Both the position numbers and the translations under genes were made by a program. A stretch of DNA of 54,843 nt, from contig CAMBYC010000003.1 in the NCBI GenBank assembly GCA_945871875.1, positions 1 to 54,843 of the forward strand. Reading direction: 5' to 3'. The DNA comes from Sphingobacterium thalpophilum (lineage in GTDB: Bacteria > Bacteroidota > Bacteroidia > Chitinophagales > Chitinophagaceae). Position 1 is the stretch's first letter. Each line of letters starts with the position of its first letter. Under the pieces are notes generated by a model that worked only from the letters and a program-made list of their open reading frames with translations, did no database searches and had not been told where the DNA came from. Below, one piece after another: positions 9,508 to 17,326 of this stretch.

Positions 9508-9983
9508 TAAGGGATTAAACGGGTAACTGGAACATTTCTACTAAAGCTTTCGTCTAAGGAGATGAGCGTTTCCGTTCTCTCGATGCCTTTAATTTTTTGT
9601 AGGCTATCGTGCAGTACAAATCGAAGTTGGTTGATGTCTTTACAAACCACTTCAATAAACATGCTATAGTTTCCGGTTGTATAGTTTAGTCGAATAATTT
9701 CGGGTATTTTTTTCAATTCTTCAGAAACTACGTCGTAAAGAGAACTTTTTTCTAAGTAAATACCAACAAAAGCGGTTATATCGTAACCCAAATGTTTGAG
9801 GTCTACATTCAATTTAGTACCTTTAACAACTCCGAGTTCTTGTAATTTCTTTATACGTACGTGGATAGTGCCTCCAGAGACAAACAATTTCTTACCAAGA
9901 TCAGCGTAAGAGATGCTTGCATCTTCCATCATGGCGTGGATGATTTGAAGATCCAATTTGTCTAAATTCAATTTAGTTCCCAT
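9507..9983 (-). CDS. Lrp/AsnC-family transcriptional regulator
   Basis: A 158-residue protein of the usual Lrp/AsnC length. An N-terminal winged helix-turn-helix (about residues 8-60: LDKLDLQIIHAMMEDASISY then LGKKLFVSGGTIHVRIKKL) is followed by an alpha/beta RAM effector domain (about 65-150). In this family the RAM domain binds amino acids or related small molecules and drives oligomer changes. The gene is first in the polysaccharide operon and overlaps the flippase start, an unusual partner for Lrp. Either it controls the operon or the coupling reflects shared transcription only. Its own upstream region faces the divergent tRNA-like RNA promoter at 10068. Confidence 0.92.
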   Translation of the reverse strand: MGTKLNLDKLDLQIIHAMMEDASISYADLGKKLFVSGGTIHVRIKKLQELGVVKGTKLNVDLKHLGYDITAFVGIYLEKSSLYDVVSEELKKIPEIIRLNYTTGNYSMFIEVVCKDINQLRFVLHDSLQKIKGIERTETLISLDESFSRNVPVTRLIP

Positions 9984-10067
9984 TTGACTATATGTATTTT
10001 GATGTTATCTAATTAAAATGCAATATTATTGAATTATTTTTTAATTTTTAAATTTATTATTAAAATA

Positions 10068-10099
10068 TTTGTAAAGAATAAGGCATTTCTTTAGTTTTG
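10068..10099 (+). promoter_or_regulatory. Bacteroidota-type promoter for the tRNA-like RNA
   Basis: A TTTG box at 10068-10071 is followed after 20 bases by TAGTTTTG at 10092-10099, an exact match to the TAnnTTTG -7 consensus of Bacteroidota sigma-ABfr promoters. It predicts a transcript start near 10105, about a dozen bases before the acceptor stem of the structured RNA. It points away from the Lrp gene. Confidence 0.7.
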
Positions 10100-10116
10100 T
10101 TCTAGTTCATTCAAAT

Positions 10117-10308
10117 TGTGGGGTGATGAAATTTTGGCAGACATTCCCTCTTGTCTCGAGGGTGGGGATAAACGAATAAACATTGCATAACGCCGGTAGT
10201 GCTGCAGCGTTACCGACTGGGGTTGACCACCTTAAGGGCATGGAGTTGCTTCCGGCCGCGTGTGCAAAGGCTAACGTCCTCGTGGAGGTTCGATCCCTCC
10301 CCCTACAG
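10117..10308 (+). ncRNA. tRNA-shaped structured RNA with a giant (about 120 nt) variable arm
   Basis: The two ends fold like a class II tRNA. A 7-bp acceptor (10117-10123 with 10301-10307, one G-U pair) is followed by a D arm (stem ATG/CAT, 13-nt loop containing GG). An anticodon-like arm follows (CCCTC/GAGGG, loop TTGTCTC, which would read GTC). The T arm is perfect (GGAGG/CCTCC, loop TTCGATC, 10284-10300). The D arm reads like tRNA-Leu (GATGAAA...GGCAGACAT). Between the anticodon arm and T arm lie 121 nt closed by GGGGA/TCCTC (10164-10168 with 10277-10281). This insert has its own structure: TGCATAACGC with GCGTGTGCA (10184-10193 with 10258-10266), a CGGTA/TACCG hairpin (10194-10215) and a CCA...TGG hairpin. 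CCA is not encoded. It is not a normal tRNA and shows no recognisable tmRNA tag. Function is unknown; a pseudo-tRNA or tRNA with inserted element is possible. Confidence 0.55.
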
Positions 10309-10312
10309 CAAT

Positions 10313-10357
10313 AAAAAGCTCATAATTAACTGGATGTCAGTTTTTTATGGGCTTTTT
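10313..10357 (+). terminator. Rho-independent terminator of the tRNA-like RNA
   Basis: Arms 10313-10325 (AAAAAGCTCATAA) and 10345-10357 (TTATGGGCTTTTT) pair over 13 bases with one G-U, ending in a T-run. It begins five bases after the acceptor end of the tRNA-like RNA, so that RNA is a single-gene transcription unit. Confidence 0.8.
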
Positions 10358-10404
10358 TATTTTGCATTAATTTCACTTCGAGTTTAGTGAAACAATTGAA
10401 TTTT

Positions 10405-10615
10405 TCATTGCAACTGCAAACCATGTTGGCCTCTTAGCAATTGCGAGCAGCCGTTGCAAAATTTCATGGTTGTTGTTTGATGTTAGCAATATCACCCCCT
10501 ACATTTTTCATTAGGCAAGGATTACCACTTTTGCAATGGGGTAGGCCAGGACCGTGACCTACTTCATGAATGGCAACCTTAGACAACATGTTTTCCTTTT
10601 CTGAGCTCCTTCAAC
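10405..10615 (-). pseudogene. Decayed archaemetzincin-type zinc protease (C-terminal remnant)
   Basis: Read on the minus strand, the segment starting at ATG 10589 encodes KVAIHEVGHGPGLPHC and then CLMKNVGGDIA, the HExxH-xxGxxHC...CxM signature of archaemetzincins. The frame stops at 10464. A one-base shift restores a downstream KFCNGCSQLL, matching the CxxC that ends this family, and that frame stops at 10405. Upstream, another frame gives ELKELRKGKHVV before a stop, suggesting a second frameshift near 10580. The N-terminal part, more than half of a normal protein of about 180 residues, is absent where the segment abuts the haloperoxidase gene. I read this as a pseudogene. The zinc motif itself is intact, but no full protein can be made. 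Confidence 0.7.
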
Positions 10616-11923
10616 TCATTTCTTAAACCCCTGTTTCATGGATTGAACAACTTTCAAACCGATTGCTTCCCCTTGTTTGAGACCATTTTCAATCGAACCT
10701 TTGTAGTGTATGCCACCGTAAAAGCGGCTCATGGCAGCTTCATTTGCAGCACTCCAAAAAGAAGTAAACGACCTAATTGGAAGACCGTAAGGAACTTCTG
10801 TATCATCACGGAACTTGAAGTCAGGACCAAAAATTTGGGTCAGCACTACAGCAGATGCAGCACTGATTACACTGTGCCCGCTGGTGTACTCGGGAAATGG
10901 AGGTGTTTGCAACAGTGGGCGCCAACCTTGATCCAAATAAGCATTGATATAAGTTTCAGGCCGAATGACATTGCTCCTGTATTTTTCATCCCAGCAACTG
11001 ATGAATGCGTCATACAAAGCAATTGAAGTAAAAAGATAGGCTTGAAGTGATTTTTCAAGAGATGCATTGCTTTGCCTGGAAGCAATACCCGCAATGCTCA
11101 TCCAGTGCCCACCTGGGGATAGTTTTTTTGTGGCAAAATTCAAATGCCCTTGAACCGTTAGGTGGAAAGGATTACAATCCCAAAACAATGCAATGGCTGA
11201 ATCTTCTTTGGGCATTGTCTTTGTATGACGAAACACTTGATCTGCTTGACGGTAGAATGGAGAACCGGCAGAATCACTGAATGGAATGGGACGTTTGGGT
11301 TGGAATTTTGACAAGGTATCCAAAACAACAGTCCTCATTTTACCCCAATGCGGCTCAACGGGTGCAAAATATCCCGGAGGCGTGGGAGACCATGCAGATT
11401 TGTCTTTGATCAAGGAATAGCGCCTCATTTTTCTGGTGTCTGCATAGCGATCTGTTTTGGACCACAATACAACCGCATTGGACACTGCTGTTGCCCATTC
11501 CATGGATGCGGCAAGCCGTGCAGGCTCAACTTCATTGAATGCAGCAGCAATGGCAGCAAGAGAGTCTATCAACCTAGCCTCAGAAAATACCAACTTCGAT
11601 GCAGTCAACATCATGGCATAAACTGCACTTGCTTCTGTATGAACCCGTCCTTCAAATCCAATAGGACTGGGTTGAATAAAATCGTTTCTAAGGGCATGAA
11701 AAGATTGCGATTTACCAGATGCAACCATTGACTCATGTGCAGCAATATTTGCATACAAATAAATTCTGCTGGCAACTGGTGGAGAAAATATATCATGAAC
11801 AATTACGTTGGTAATGGCCTGATGGGCCCGATGAACCAGCAGTTTACGCTTTTGTGCAAACAAAGTTGTTTGTACACAAATTAGAGAGAAAAAGAAAACA
11901 AATGACTTTGATGTTATTTTCAT
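10616..11923 (-). CDS. Vanadium-dependent haloperoxidase / PAP2-superfamily protein
   Basis: A 435-residue secreted protein (signal peptide 1-23, ending FAQ). The three vanadate/phosphate-binding motifs are present in order: Lys314 with Arg321-Pro322 (KYRSNVIRP), TSGHS with Ser348-Gly349-His350, and SRFYGGIH with Arg400 and His406. These match the K(x6)RP, PSGH and SRx5H pattern of the vanadium haloperoxidase/PAP2 fold. Length and predominantly helical make-up also fit. It could oxidise halides with peroxide or act as a phosphatase; sequence alone cannot separate these. It is the last gene of the SusC/SusD-redoxin-copper protein-ASPIC operon. Its start overlaps the end of the ASPIC gene by four bases (ATGA), which supports a shared role in periplasmic oxidative chemistry. 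Confidence 0.85.
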   Translation of the reverse strand: MKITSKSFVFFFSLICVQTTLFAQKRKLLVHRAHQAITNVIVHDIFSPPVASRIYLYANIAAHESMVASGKSQSFHALRNDFIQPSPIGFEGRVHTEASAVYAMMLTASKLVFSEARLIDSLAAIAAAFNEVEPARLAASMEWATAVSNAVVLWSKTDRYADTRKMRRYSLIKDKSAWSPTPPGYFAPVEPHWGKMRTVVLDTLSKFQPKRPIPFSDSAGSPFYRQADQVFRHTKTMPKEDSAIALFWDCNPFHLTVQGHLNFATKKLSPGGHWMSIAGIASRQSNASLEKSLQAYLFTSIALYDAFISCWDEKYRSNVIRPETYINAYLDQGWRPLLQTPPFPEYTSGHSVISAASAVVLTQIFGPDFKFRDDTEVPYGLPIRSFTSFWSAANEAAMSRFYGGIHYKGSIENGLKQGEAIGLKVVQSMKQGFKK

Positions 11924-14900
11924 TCGAGTATTTTCAAAACCTGAACTTTACCATTGTTTTTTGCACTGATGATCAATCGCCCGTTGTCGGATGAACTGAT
12001 TACAGCAGTTTGTCTGACATCACCACCGATGTATAGACCAGTTTCTATGTTCGATAAGGAAATCAATTTATTTGACTTGAATTGAATCAAACTCCCATAC
12101 CCTGCATCATTCTGCCCCCATTGTGTTCTCCAGGGATAAAAATTTCCGGTGAGAAGATAGGCAGTATCCATACCCCGCAAAGCCAATCGATTGACTGAAA
12201 AAATACGGGACACCTGAACATCATTAGGCAAACGTTTCTTTACATATTTTCCCGCACCATCACTCAGGTATACAACATGATAAAGTTCAGTCAGGTCAAG
12301 GGTTTTTGCTGTCTGCAGTTTCTGGGCTGGAACGATATCTTTGATTCCTGCTGTGGCATACTGGTGATACTTGATAAACTTTTTCCTGAGTGGAACCACC
12401 TGGTCTAGCAATTCATCCCTTGAAGCGGCAGGATACATTTTCCCGTTGATATAATAACAAAACAATACTTCGGGAGACCCATTGTCATCAACATCTGTAA
12501 CAACCAGGTTTATAGGAGTTTCCTTAGAAGCCTTGAACTGTAAATTATTGCCCACATTGCCCGCAATGATGTCTGGATAGCCATCCTTATTGAAATCATC
12601 AATAAACAAAGAAGACCAGAGACCTGTATCATGGAAGCCTAGTTTGTCTGTCATGTCAATGAATCCAGCACCGGTATTGGTAAAGATTTTGATGGGTATC
12701 CACTCTCCTGCCAGTACAATATCAATTTTGCCATCAGCATTGAAATCCTGAAGGGCTACAGCATTAATCATACCAGGAAACAGGAGATCCTTAGACCATT
12801 CTGCTGTGATATCCGTGAACCTAAAAACACCTTTTTCGGAATCATTGCGCAACAGAAAACTTCTTGCTGTCTCAGGGAATGTCCCTGGTTTATATCCCCC
12901 ACCTACAAAAACATCCATGTCTCCGTCTGAATCAATATCCCCAAATGCCAGTGCATTTTTACTGCTCATCATGTTCTTGGGCAAAATGTCTGAGACCAAA
13001 GCAAAGTTACCATTTCCATCATTGGCATAGATCCTGTCGCTGTATTCCGGGGAATTCTCATCGTATTCATTGCCCCCGGAAACTACGTATAGGTCTGGAT
13101 GACCGTCTTTGTTGAGGTCGGCAAAAACAGCCTTCACATCTTCATGGTCCTTCTCTTTTTCCCATGGCTGAACAGTTGCACGAACGAACCGGGCTCCCTC
13201 AATTTGTATAAACAACACTGCAGACTGACCGATAGCTCCTCCTACAAAAACATCATCTAGTCCGTCTCCATTGACATCCTGAGTTGCCAATGCTGGTCCC
13301 ATTTTAGAGAGCTGATACGGCAAGAGCACCTCAGCCTTGAAGTCAACAAACTCATTCTCCTGGTGAATAAAAGCCAGCATGCTGATGTCTGTGATATCTT
13401 TAAAAAATCCAGTTCTATTTGTGGAAGAGGAATGCATACCGGATGATTTTTCCTGCGCAATGAAAATGCGGGTATTCAATGCAGGACGGTACACAACCGA
13501 AAAGGTGCCGTCTGTCCACTCTACTTTTATGGAGTCAACTACTGCGGCAGCATCGAGGCCAAAATGCAAAAGACCCGATACAGCGCTTTGGTAGCCCCTT
13601 GTGGTTGTCAGTTCGTGAAATTGAGTAGGATTTTTCTTGTCATTGCTGTATAAAAAAACTTTGGATCCGAGGGCATCTGTATTCCAATCCTTTCCCTTGA
13701 GCTTGACCTGCAGATAATTGTTGGGCAAGGTTTGTCTTGCCTGGTTCTCAAAAAACTGCACAGGCTCGTTGTTGTTTCCAATGATGATGTCCATGTCGCC
13801 ATCATTGTCAAAGTCTGCATATACCGCTGCATTTGAAACTGTTTTCATGTTAAACCCCCATTCCTCACTCACATTTTTGAAGGTCAGGTCACCATTATTT
13901 TTGAAAATATAGTTCTGCAGTTTATTGGATGGCATTTTGGTTACCAACTCATAGGTCTTGAAGTTCAGATTCCCTTTTGCTGCTTGAGCAAGTTGTTCGT
14001 CCGCCACGGTATACTTGAGAAAATCATTGTCTGTATAATCCCTCAGGTATCCATTGGTAACCATCAGGTCTTTCCATCCGTCTGCATCAAGATCTACAAA
14101 CAATGCAGACCAACTCCAGTCGGTATTGGAGATACCCGAAAGCTGACCAATTTCACTGAATCTCATATTGCCCTTTTCATCAATCCCCTTGTGAAGGTGA
14201 AGCATGTTTCTCATCTGCTGATGAAAATATCCGCTGTCAATTAATAAATGATAGGTGTCATATTCATCGGGGCCCTTGAGCAATTTCTGGCGAAAATTAT
14301 CATCTGGCAACATGTCCAACGTAAATACATCGGGCCATGTATCGTTGTTGATGTCTGCAATATCAGAACCCATGGAAAACTTGCTTACATGGGTGAAAGA
14401 TGATTGCAGGACTTGCTTAAATCGGCCGTCCTTGGTATTGAGATAACAATAATCTTGTTCGGTATAGTCACTTGAAGTGTAAATATCCGGCCAGCCATCT
14501 TTGTTCAGGTCTGCGATGGCAACGGAAAGACCAAAATTCAGTGCATTGTTGATGATGCCAGCATCGAGGGTTACATCAACAAATTTAAATTGGTTGTCGT
14601 TGCTCCTGTCGTTGCGAAAAAGCCTATTACCGAAACTCATGTTCGGAACAGCACGAATCTTTGAAGTATTAAGGTATGGGTTGACAGTATGGTTCGAATG
14701 GTTCACCAAAAACATATCCAAATCTCCATCAAGATCATAATCGAAAAAAGCAGCATGGGTAGACAGTGTGCCCGGAGCATCTACACCAAGTTCAACAGCC
14801 ATCTCCTTGAAGACTGGCAAGCCATTGACAAGGCCCTGGTGTATGTAGAGCTCGTTGCTGCGTGCAATACCCGCAATTGGGCCAGAGTGGCAGATATAGA

Positions 14901-15285
14901 TATCTGGCCAGGAATCCCCATTTACATCTGCAATGGTTACACCTGTTCGCCATGCACCATTGCCAGCCAAATTCGAATGGGCCGTTGCATCTTCAAACCT
15001 GAGCTTACCCCTGTTGATGAATAATTTGCTCGGCACCATGTTCCCGGAAATAAATACATCTTCCAGACCATCCCTGTTAAAATCAGCAACGCCAATTCCA
15101 TGGCCATTGTACAAGTACTCATACTTGAATATATGGATGGAATCATTCTCAGTGATAGTGTTCACAAAGTTTAAGCCTGATTCTCTTGCCGGCACCTCTC
15201 GCAACAAATGCGTTTTCGATTGTGCAAATGCACATGAAGCACTTAGCAACAAAAAAATGAACGTATGGAATAGGAAAAACTTCAT
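11920..15285 (-). CDS. FG-GAP/VCBS repeat protein with ASPIC/UnbV domain (CRTAC1-like)
   Basis: A 1121-residue secreted protein (signal peptide 1-21). Many repeats of the form DxNxDGxxD (for example DFNRDGLEDVFI, DVNGDSWPDIYI, DLDADGWKDLMV) form two integrin-like calcium-binding beta-propellers. An ASPIC/UnbV segment sits between them around residues 540-610 (DALGSKVFLY, TTTRGYQSAVSGLLHFGL, VEWTDGT). Such proteins are abundant in Bacteroidota, often beside SusC/SusD and haloperoxidase genes, and are thought to bind ligands at the cell surface; no enzymatic activity is established. The gene overlaps the haloperoxidase start by four bases and lies nine bases after the copper-monooxygenase-like gene. 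Calcium-binding loops are seen directly; the ligand is unknown. Confidence 0.88.
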   Translation of the reverse strand: MKFFLFHTFIFLLLSASCAFAQSKTHLLREVPARESGLNFVNTITENDSIHIFKYEYLYNGHGIGVADFNRDGLEDVFISGNMVPSKLFINRGKLRFEDATAHSNLAGNGAWRTGVTIADVNGDSWPDIYICHSGPIAGIARSNELYIHQGLVNGLPVFKEMAVELGVDAPGTLSTHAAFFDYDLDGDLDMFLVNHSNHTVNPYLNTSKIRAVPNMSFGNRLFRNDRSNDNQFKFVDVTLDAGIINNALNFGLSVAIADLNKDGWPDIYTSSDYTEQDYCYLNTKDGRFKQVLQSSFTHVSKFSMGSDIADINNDTWPDVFTLDMLPDDNFRQKLLKGPDEYDTYHLLIDSGYFHQQMRNMLHLHKGIDEKGNMRFSEIGQLSGISNTDWSWSALFVDLDADGWKDLMVTNGYLRDYTDNDFLKYTVADEQLAQAAKGNLNFKTYELVTKMPSNKLQNYIFKNNGDLTFKNVSEEWGFNMKTVSNAAVYADFDNDGDMDIIIGNNNEPVQFFENQARQTLPNNYLQVKLKGKDWNTDALGSKVFLYSNDKKNPTQFHELTTTRGYQSAVSGLLHFGLDAAAVVDSIKVEWTDGTFSVVYRPALNTRIFIAQEKSSGMHSSSTNRTGFFKDITDISMLAFIHQENEFVDFKAEVLLPYQLSKMGPALATQDVNGDGLDDVFVGGAIGQSAVLFIQIEGARFVRATVQPWEKEKDHEDVKAVFADLNKDGHPDLYVVSGGNEYDENSPEYSDRIYANDGNGNFALVSDILPKNMMSSKNALAFGDIDSDGDMDVFVGGGYKPGTFPETARSFLLRNDSEKGVFRFTDITAEWSKDLLFPGMINAVALQDFNADGKIDIVLAGEWIPIKIFTNTGAGFIDMTDKLGFHDTGLWSSLFIDDFNKDGYPDIIAGNVGNNLQFKASKETPINLVVTDVDDNGSPEVLFCYYINGKMYPAASRDELLDQVVPLRKKFIKYHQYATAGIKDIVPAQKLQTAKTLDLTELYHVVYLSDGAGKYVKKRLPNDVQVSRIFSVNRLALRGMDTAYLLTGNFYPWRTQWGQNDAGYGSLIQFKSNKLISLSNIETGLYIGGDVRQTAVISSSDNGRLIISAKNNGKVQVLKILE

Positions 15286-15294
15286 AAAACTTCT

Positions 15295-16632
15295 TTAAGG
15301 TAATCTTCCGGGTACAGATAAATCAGCCTGTTCATCTCCTTGACGATAAGGCAAAAACACCATAATCATGGTAAGCATTTCGCTGGTGGTTTCCATGTTA
15401 CCAGAGGAAAAAATCATTTCTGGAGGTTTGAAAGGATTAAAGGGGTTATTGGTAGTATTATCATAAGTACCCTGAATGAACAATTTGCTTCCCTTGGGAA
15501 TCCTCACCAGACGTTTGAAACGATAAATTTCCTGCCACCTAAAATCCCAGTTGGGAATATGAGCAAGTTTAATGGTATCCCCTTGAGTATTGATTGCATA
15601 TGCCTTAAACTCCTTGCCGAGCAAATGCATATGGGGCCATACATAGAGTACCGAAAAATCCTCGCCTGGATTTGATACTGTCAAAGAAAAAGTCTGCACC
15701 CTGTTCGGCAACAACATGAGTGATGGAAGAATTTGTTTTTCACCTATCCCACCAGAACCAAAACTGATTACCTTGACCTTGCGATCAATTTTTTCTTTGG
15801 TGAAAAACAGATTAATGCCCGCAATGCAATCCTCTTTTTTTGCCAATGGTGCAAAATGCATGGTAAGGATGATCACACCCCGCTTGGGCAGAACCCATCC
15901 CATTCCTTTTGGATAACTTTCAAAAGTTGCACCAGGTATCCATCCACCATAATACTCAATGGTTGGTTTAAGAGGCTTCCATTGATCTGTCAAGCGAGGA
16001 TCATCCACAGAAAGGTCAATCATTTCCGGACCGGTTGTCAACGGAACATTATCAGGAACCTCATGGATACTATAGTTGACATGATGCATTACTTTTTTGT
16101 TGTTGGTATAAAATTCAATGGCTTCAACATTAAAGGCTTGATCAAGGTCGAAAGGAATTTTATACATTACAAAACGCTCAACATTATCATCTTTCAGTGC
16201 CAATGACTTTGGCATTTTCAGCGTTGTATCAGGATTCCTGTGATAGGAAGTGACACCACGCATCTTGATTAGGTTGTTTATGTTCTTGACCTCTCCATTT
16301 CCCTTTGGAACATTGTTGTCAACCCATTGAATAATGGTTGACTTTTCTGCAGCATTCAAAGACCTGTCATTCCCATATTCAACAAAATCCGGATGAGCTT
16401 TCCATGGCGGCATGTAGCCTGAGGAAATGACTTTTTTTATAAAGGTTGCCCTTTTGGAAACATCCTCATAACTGATCAAAGAAAATGGTGCAGCCTCATT
16501 GGGTCGGTGACATGGTGTACATTTTGCATGCACAATGGGTGCAACATCCTGAATAAAATTGGGGCCTTGAGCAGAAAGATGGCTGCAAAGCATGGTCAAG
16601 CAGATGGAAAAAAAATAAATTTTAGATTTCAT
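15295..16632 (-). CDS. Cytochrome c / copper type II monooxygenase-like secreted protein
   Basis: A 445-residue protein with signal peptide (1-21) and a CTPCH heme motif at residues 38-42. The rest resembles the two-domain fold of copper type II ascorbate-dependent monooxygenases (peptidylglycine-hydroxylating and dopamine beta-monooxygenase families). Candidate copper ligands are the histidines in MHHVNYSI, TMHFAP and PHMHLLG, and the WDFRWQEIYRF and GTYDNTTNNPFNP segments are typical of these bacterial homologues. It would couple electron delivery through heme to an oxygen-using copper site in the periplasm. In related genomes the redoxin encoded upstream is often fused to this protein; here it is a separate gene whose stop overlaps this start by one base. 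The substrate is not known. Confidence 0.8.
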   Translation of the reverse strand: MKSKIYFFSICLTMLCSHLSAQGPNFIQDVAPIVHAKCTPCHRPNEAAPFSLISYEDVSKRATFIKKVISSGYMPPWKAHPDFVEYGNDRSLNAAEKSTIIQWVDNNVPKGNGEVKNINNLIKMRGVTSYHRNPDTTLKMPKSLALKDDNVERFVMYKIPFDLDQAFNVEAIEFYTNNKKVMHHVNYSIHEVPDNVPLTTGPEMIDLSVDDPRLTDQWKPLKPTIEYYGGWIPGATFESYPKGMGWVLPKRGVIILTMHFAPLAKKEDCIAGINLFFTKEKIDRKVKVISFGSGGIGEKQILPSLMLLPNRVQTFSLTVSNPGEDFSVLYVWPHMHLLGKEFKAYAINTQGDTIKLAHIPNWDFRWQEIYRFKRLVRIPKGSKLFIQGTYDNTTNNPFNPFKPPEMIFSSGNMETTSEMLTMIMVFLPYRQGDEQADLSVPGRLP

Positions 16633-17231
16633 CAGTAGTCATTTAAAATACAACCCTGGGCCTTGACGTAAGGAACGCTTACGGCTTGTCCCAACAGGGA
16701 TTGGTTGATTGCATCAAGTAAATAATGTTCATTGGGCTTTTGCCTTTTTTGTCCGATTCCTGCCAACCAGTTGTCTATTGCCCCATGATAAAGCAAATGG
16801 CCCTGGGCATCCAACAAGAAAACTTCAGGCGTCACTTCTCCTTTCAAGAGCCTGGAAATATTCATTTTTTTATCAAGATAGAGAGGAAACTTCAGGCGAT
16901 ATTCTTCTGCAAAATCAAGTATGGTTGAGTCCTTGTAAGTCTTACCAGGCAGTATTCCCATTAATTGAAGGCTATTACCAAATTGTTGCTGCATGTCGTT
17001 TAATGTTTTGGTATAATTGATAGACATTGGGCAATCAGGTGAAAGCAACACCAATGCAGACAATTTTGGCGAAGAAGGGTTTAAAAACATTCCACCCGTT
17101 TTCGGAGAAAGCAGTCCTATTTGATACAGTGGAGAAGAACGATTCTTGGTTTTCGATTGTGCGAAAATGCTGGAATGAAAGAAAAGCAAAGAAACCAAGA
17201 TCACCATAATATGTCTCAAACCATTTTTCAT
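16632..17231 (-). CDS. Redoxin (AhpC/TSA-like thioredoxin-fold) secreted protein
   Basis: From ATG 17231 the protein has 199 residues with a signal peptide (1-25, ending FAQ). The thioredoxin-fold signature is VLLSPDCPMS with Cys67, followed by the cis-proline segment VTPEVFLLD and the YHGAIDN motif of AhpC/TSA redoxins that accompany copper/cytochrome proteins. Only one cysteine is in the active-site motif, so it is not a classical CxxC thioredoxin. A longer open frame reaches 17345, but it would run through the terminator hairpin and into the SusD stop, and it lacks a better signal peptide. The gene is coupled to the copper-monooxygenase-like gene (TGATG). A role in copper or heme assembly, or in redox repair of its partner, is an inference. 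Confidence 0.82.
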   Translation of the reverse strand: MKNGLRHIMVILVSLLFFHSSIFAQSKTKNRSSPLYQIGLLSPKTGGMFLNPSSPKLSALVLLSPDCPMSINYTKTLNDMQQQFGNSLQLMGILPGKTYKDSTILDFAEEYRLKFPLYLDKKMNISRLLKGEVTPEVFLLDAQGHLLYHGAIDNWLAGIGQKRQKPNEHYLLDAINQSLLGQAVSVPYVKAQGCILNDY

Positions 17232-17266
17232 ACCAACAAAATTAACGATTATGATATGTATGCAGG

Positions 17267-17303
17267 CCAAAAAAATGCCAGTCAGTGTGAATTGACTGGC
17301 ATT
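17267..17303 (-). terminator. Rho-independent terminator inside the operon, after SusD
   Basis: A perfect 11-bp stem (17274-17284 with 17293-17303, 8-nt loop) is followed on the minus strand by a run of seven U (17275-17269). It lies between the SusD stop and the redoxin start. It should reduce read-through, giving higher SusC/SusD than downstream enzyme expression. Confidence 0.75.
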
Positions 17304-17326
17304 GATATTTGTCGATGCGAATAAGA

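Noticed and set aside
10117-10308. Ordinary tRNA-Leu, tmRNA or group I intron-containing tRNA
   Set aside because: The anticodon loop reads GTC with a complete stem, so no intron is needed there. The 121-nt insert is too short for a group I intron and lacks its core. The 5' end and the absence of a tag frame do not fit tmRNA.
10199-10387. Open reading frame of 62 codons on the plus strand
   Set aside because: It lies inside the structured RNA and its terminator, has no similarity I recognise, and its frame is explained by the GC-rich stems.
11112-15298. Many plus-strand open frames opposite the haloperoxidase and FG-GAP genes
   Set aside because: They are shadows of strongly coding minus-strand genes, with no start signals or recognisable domains.
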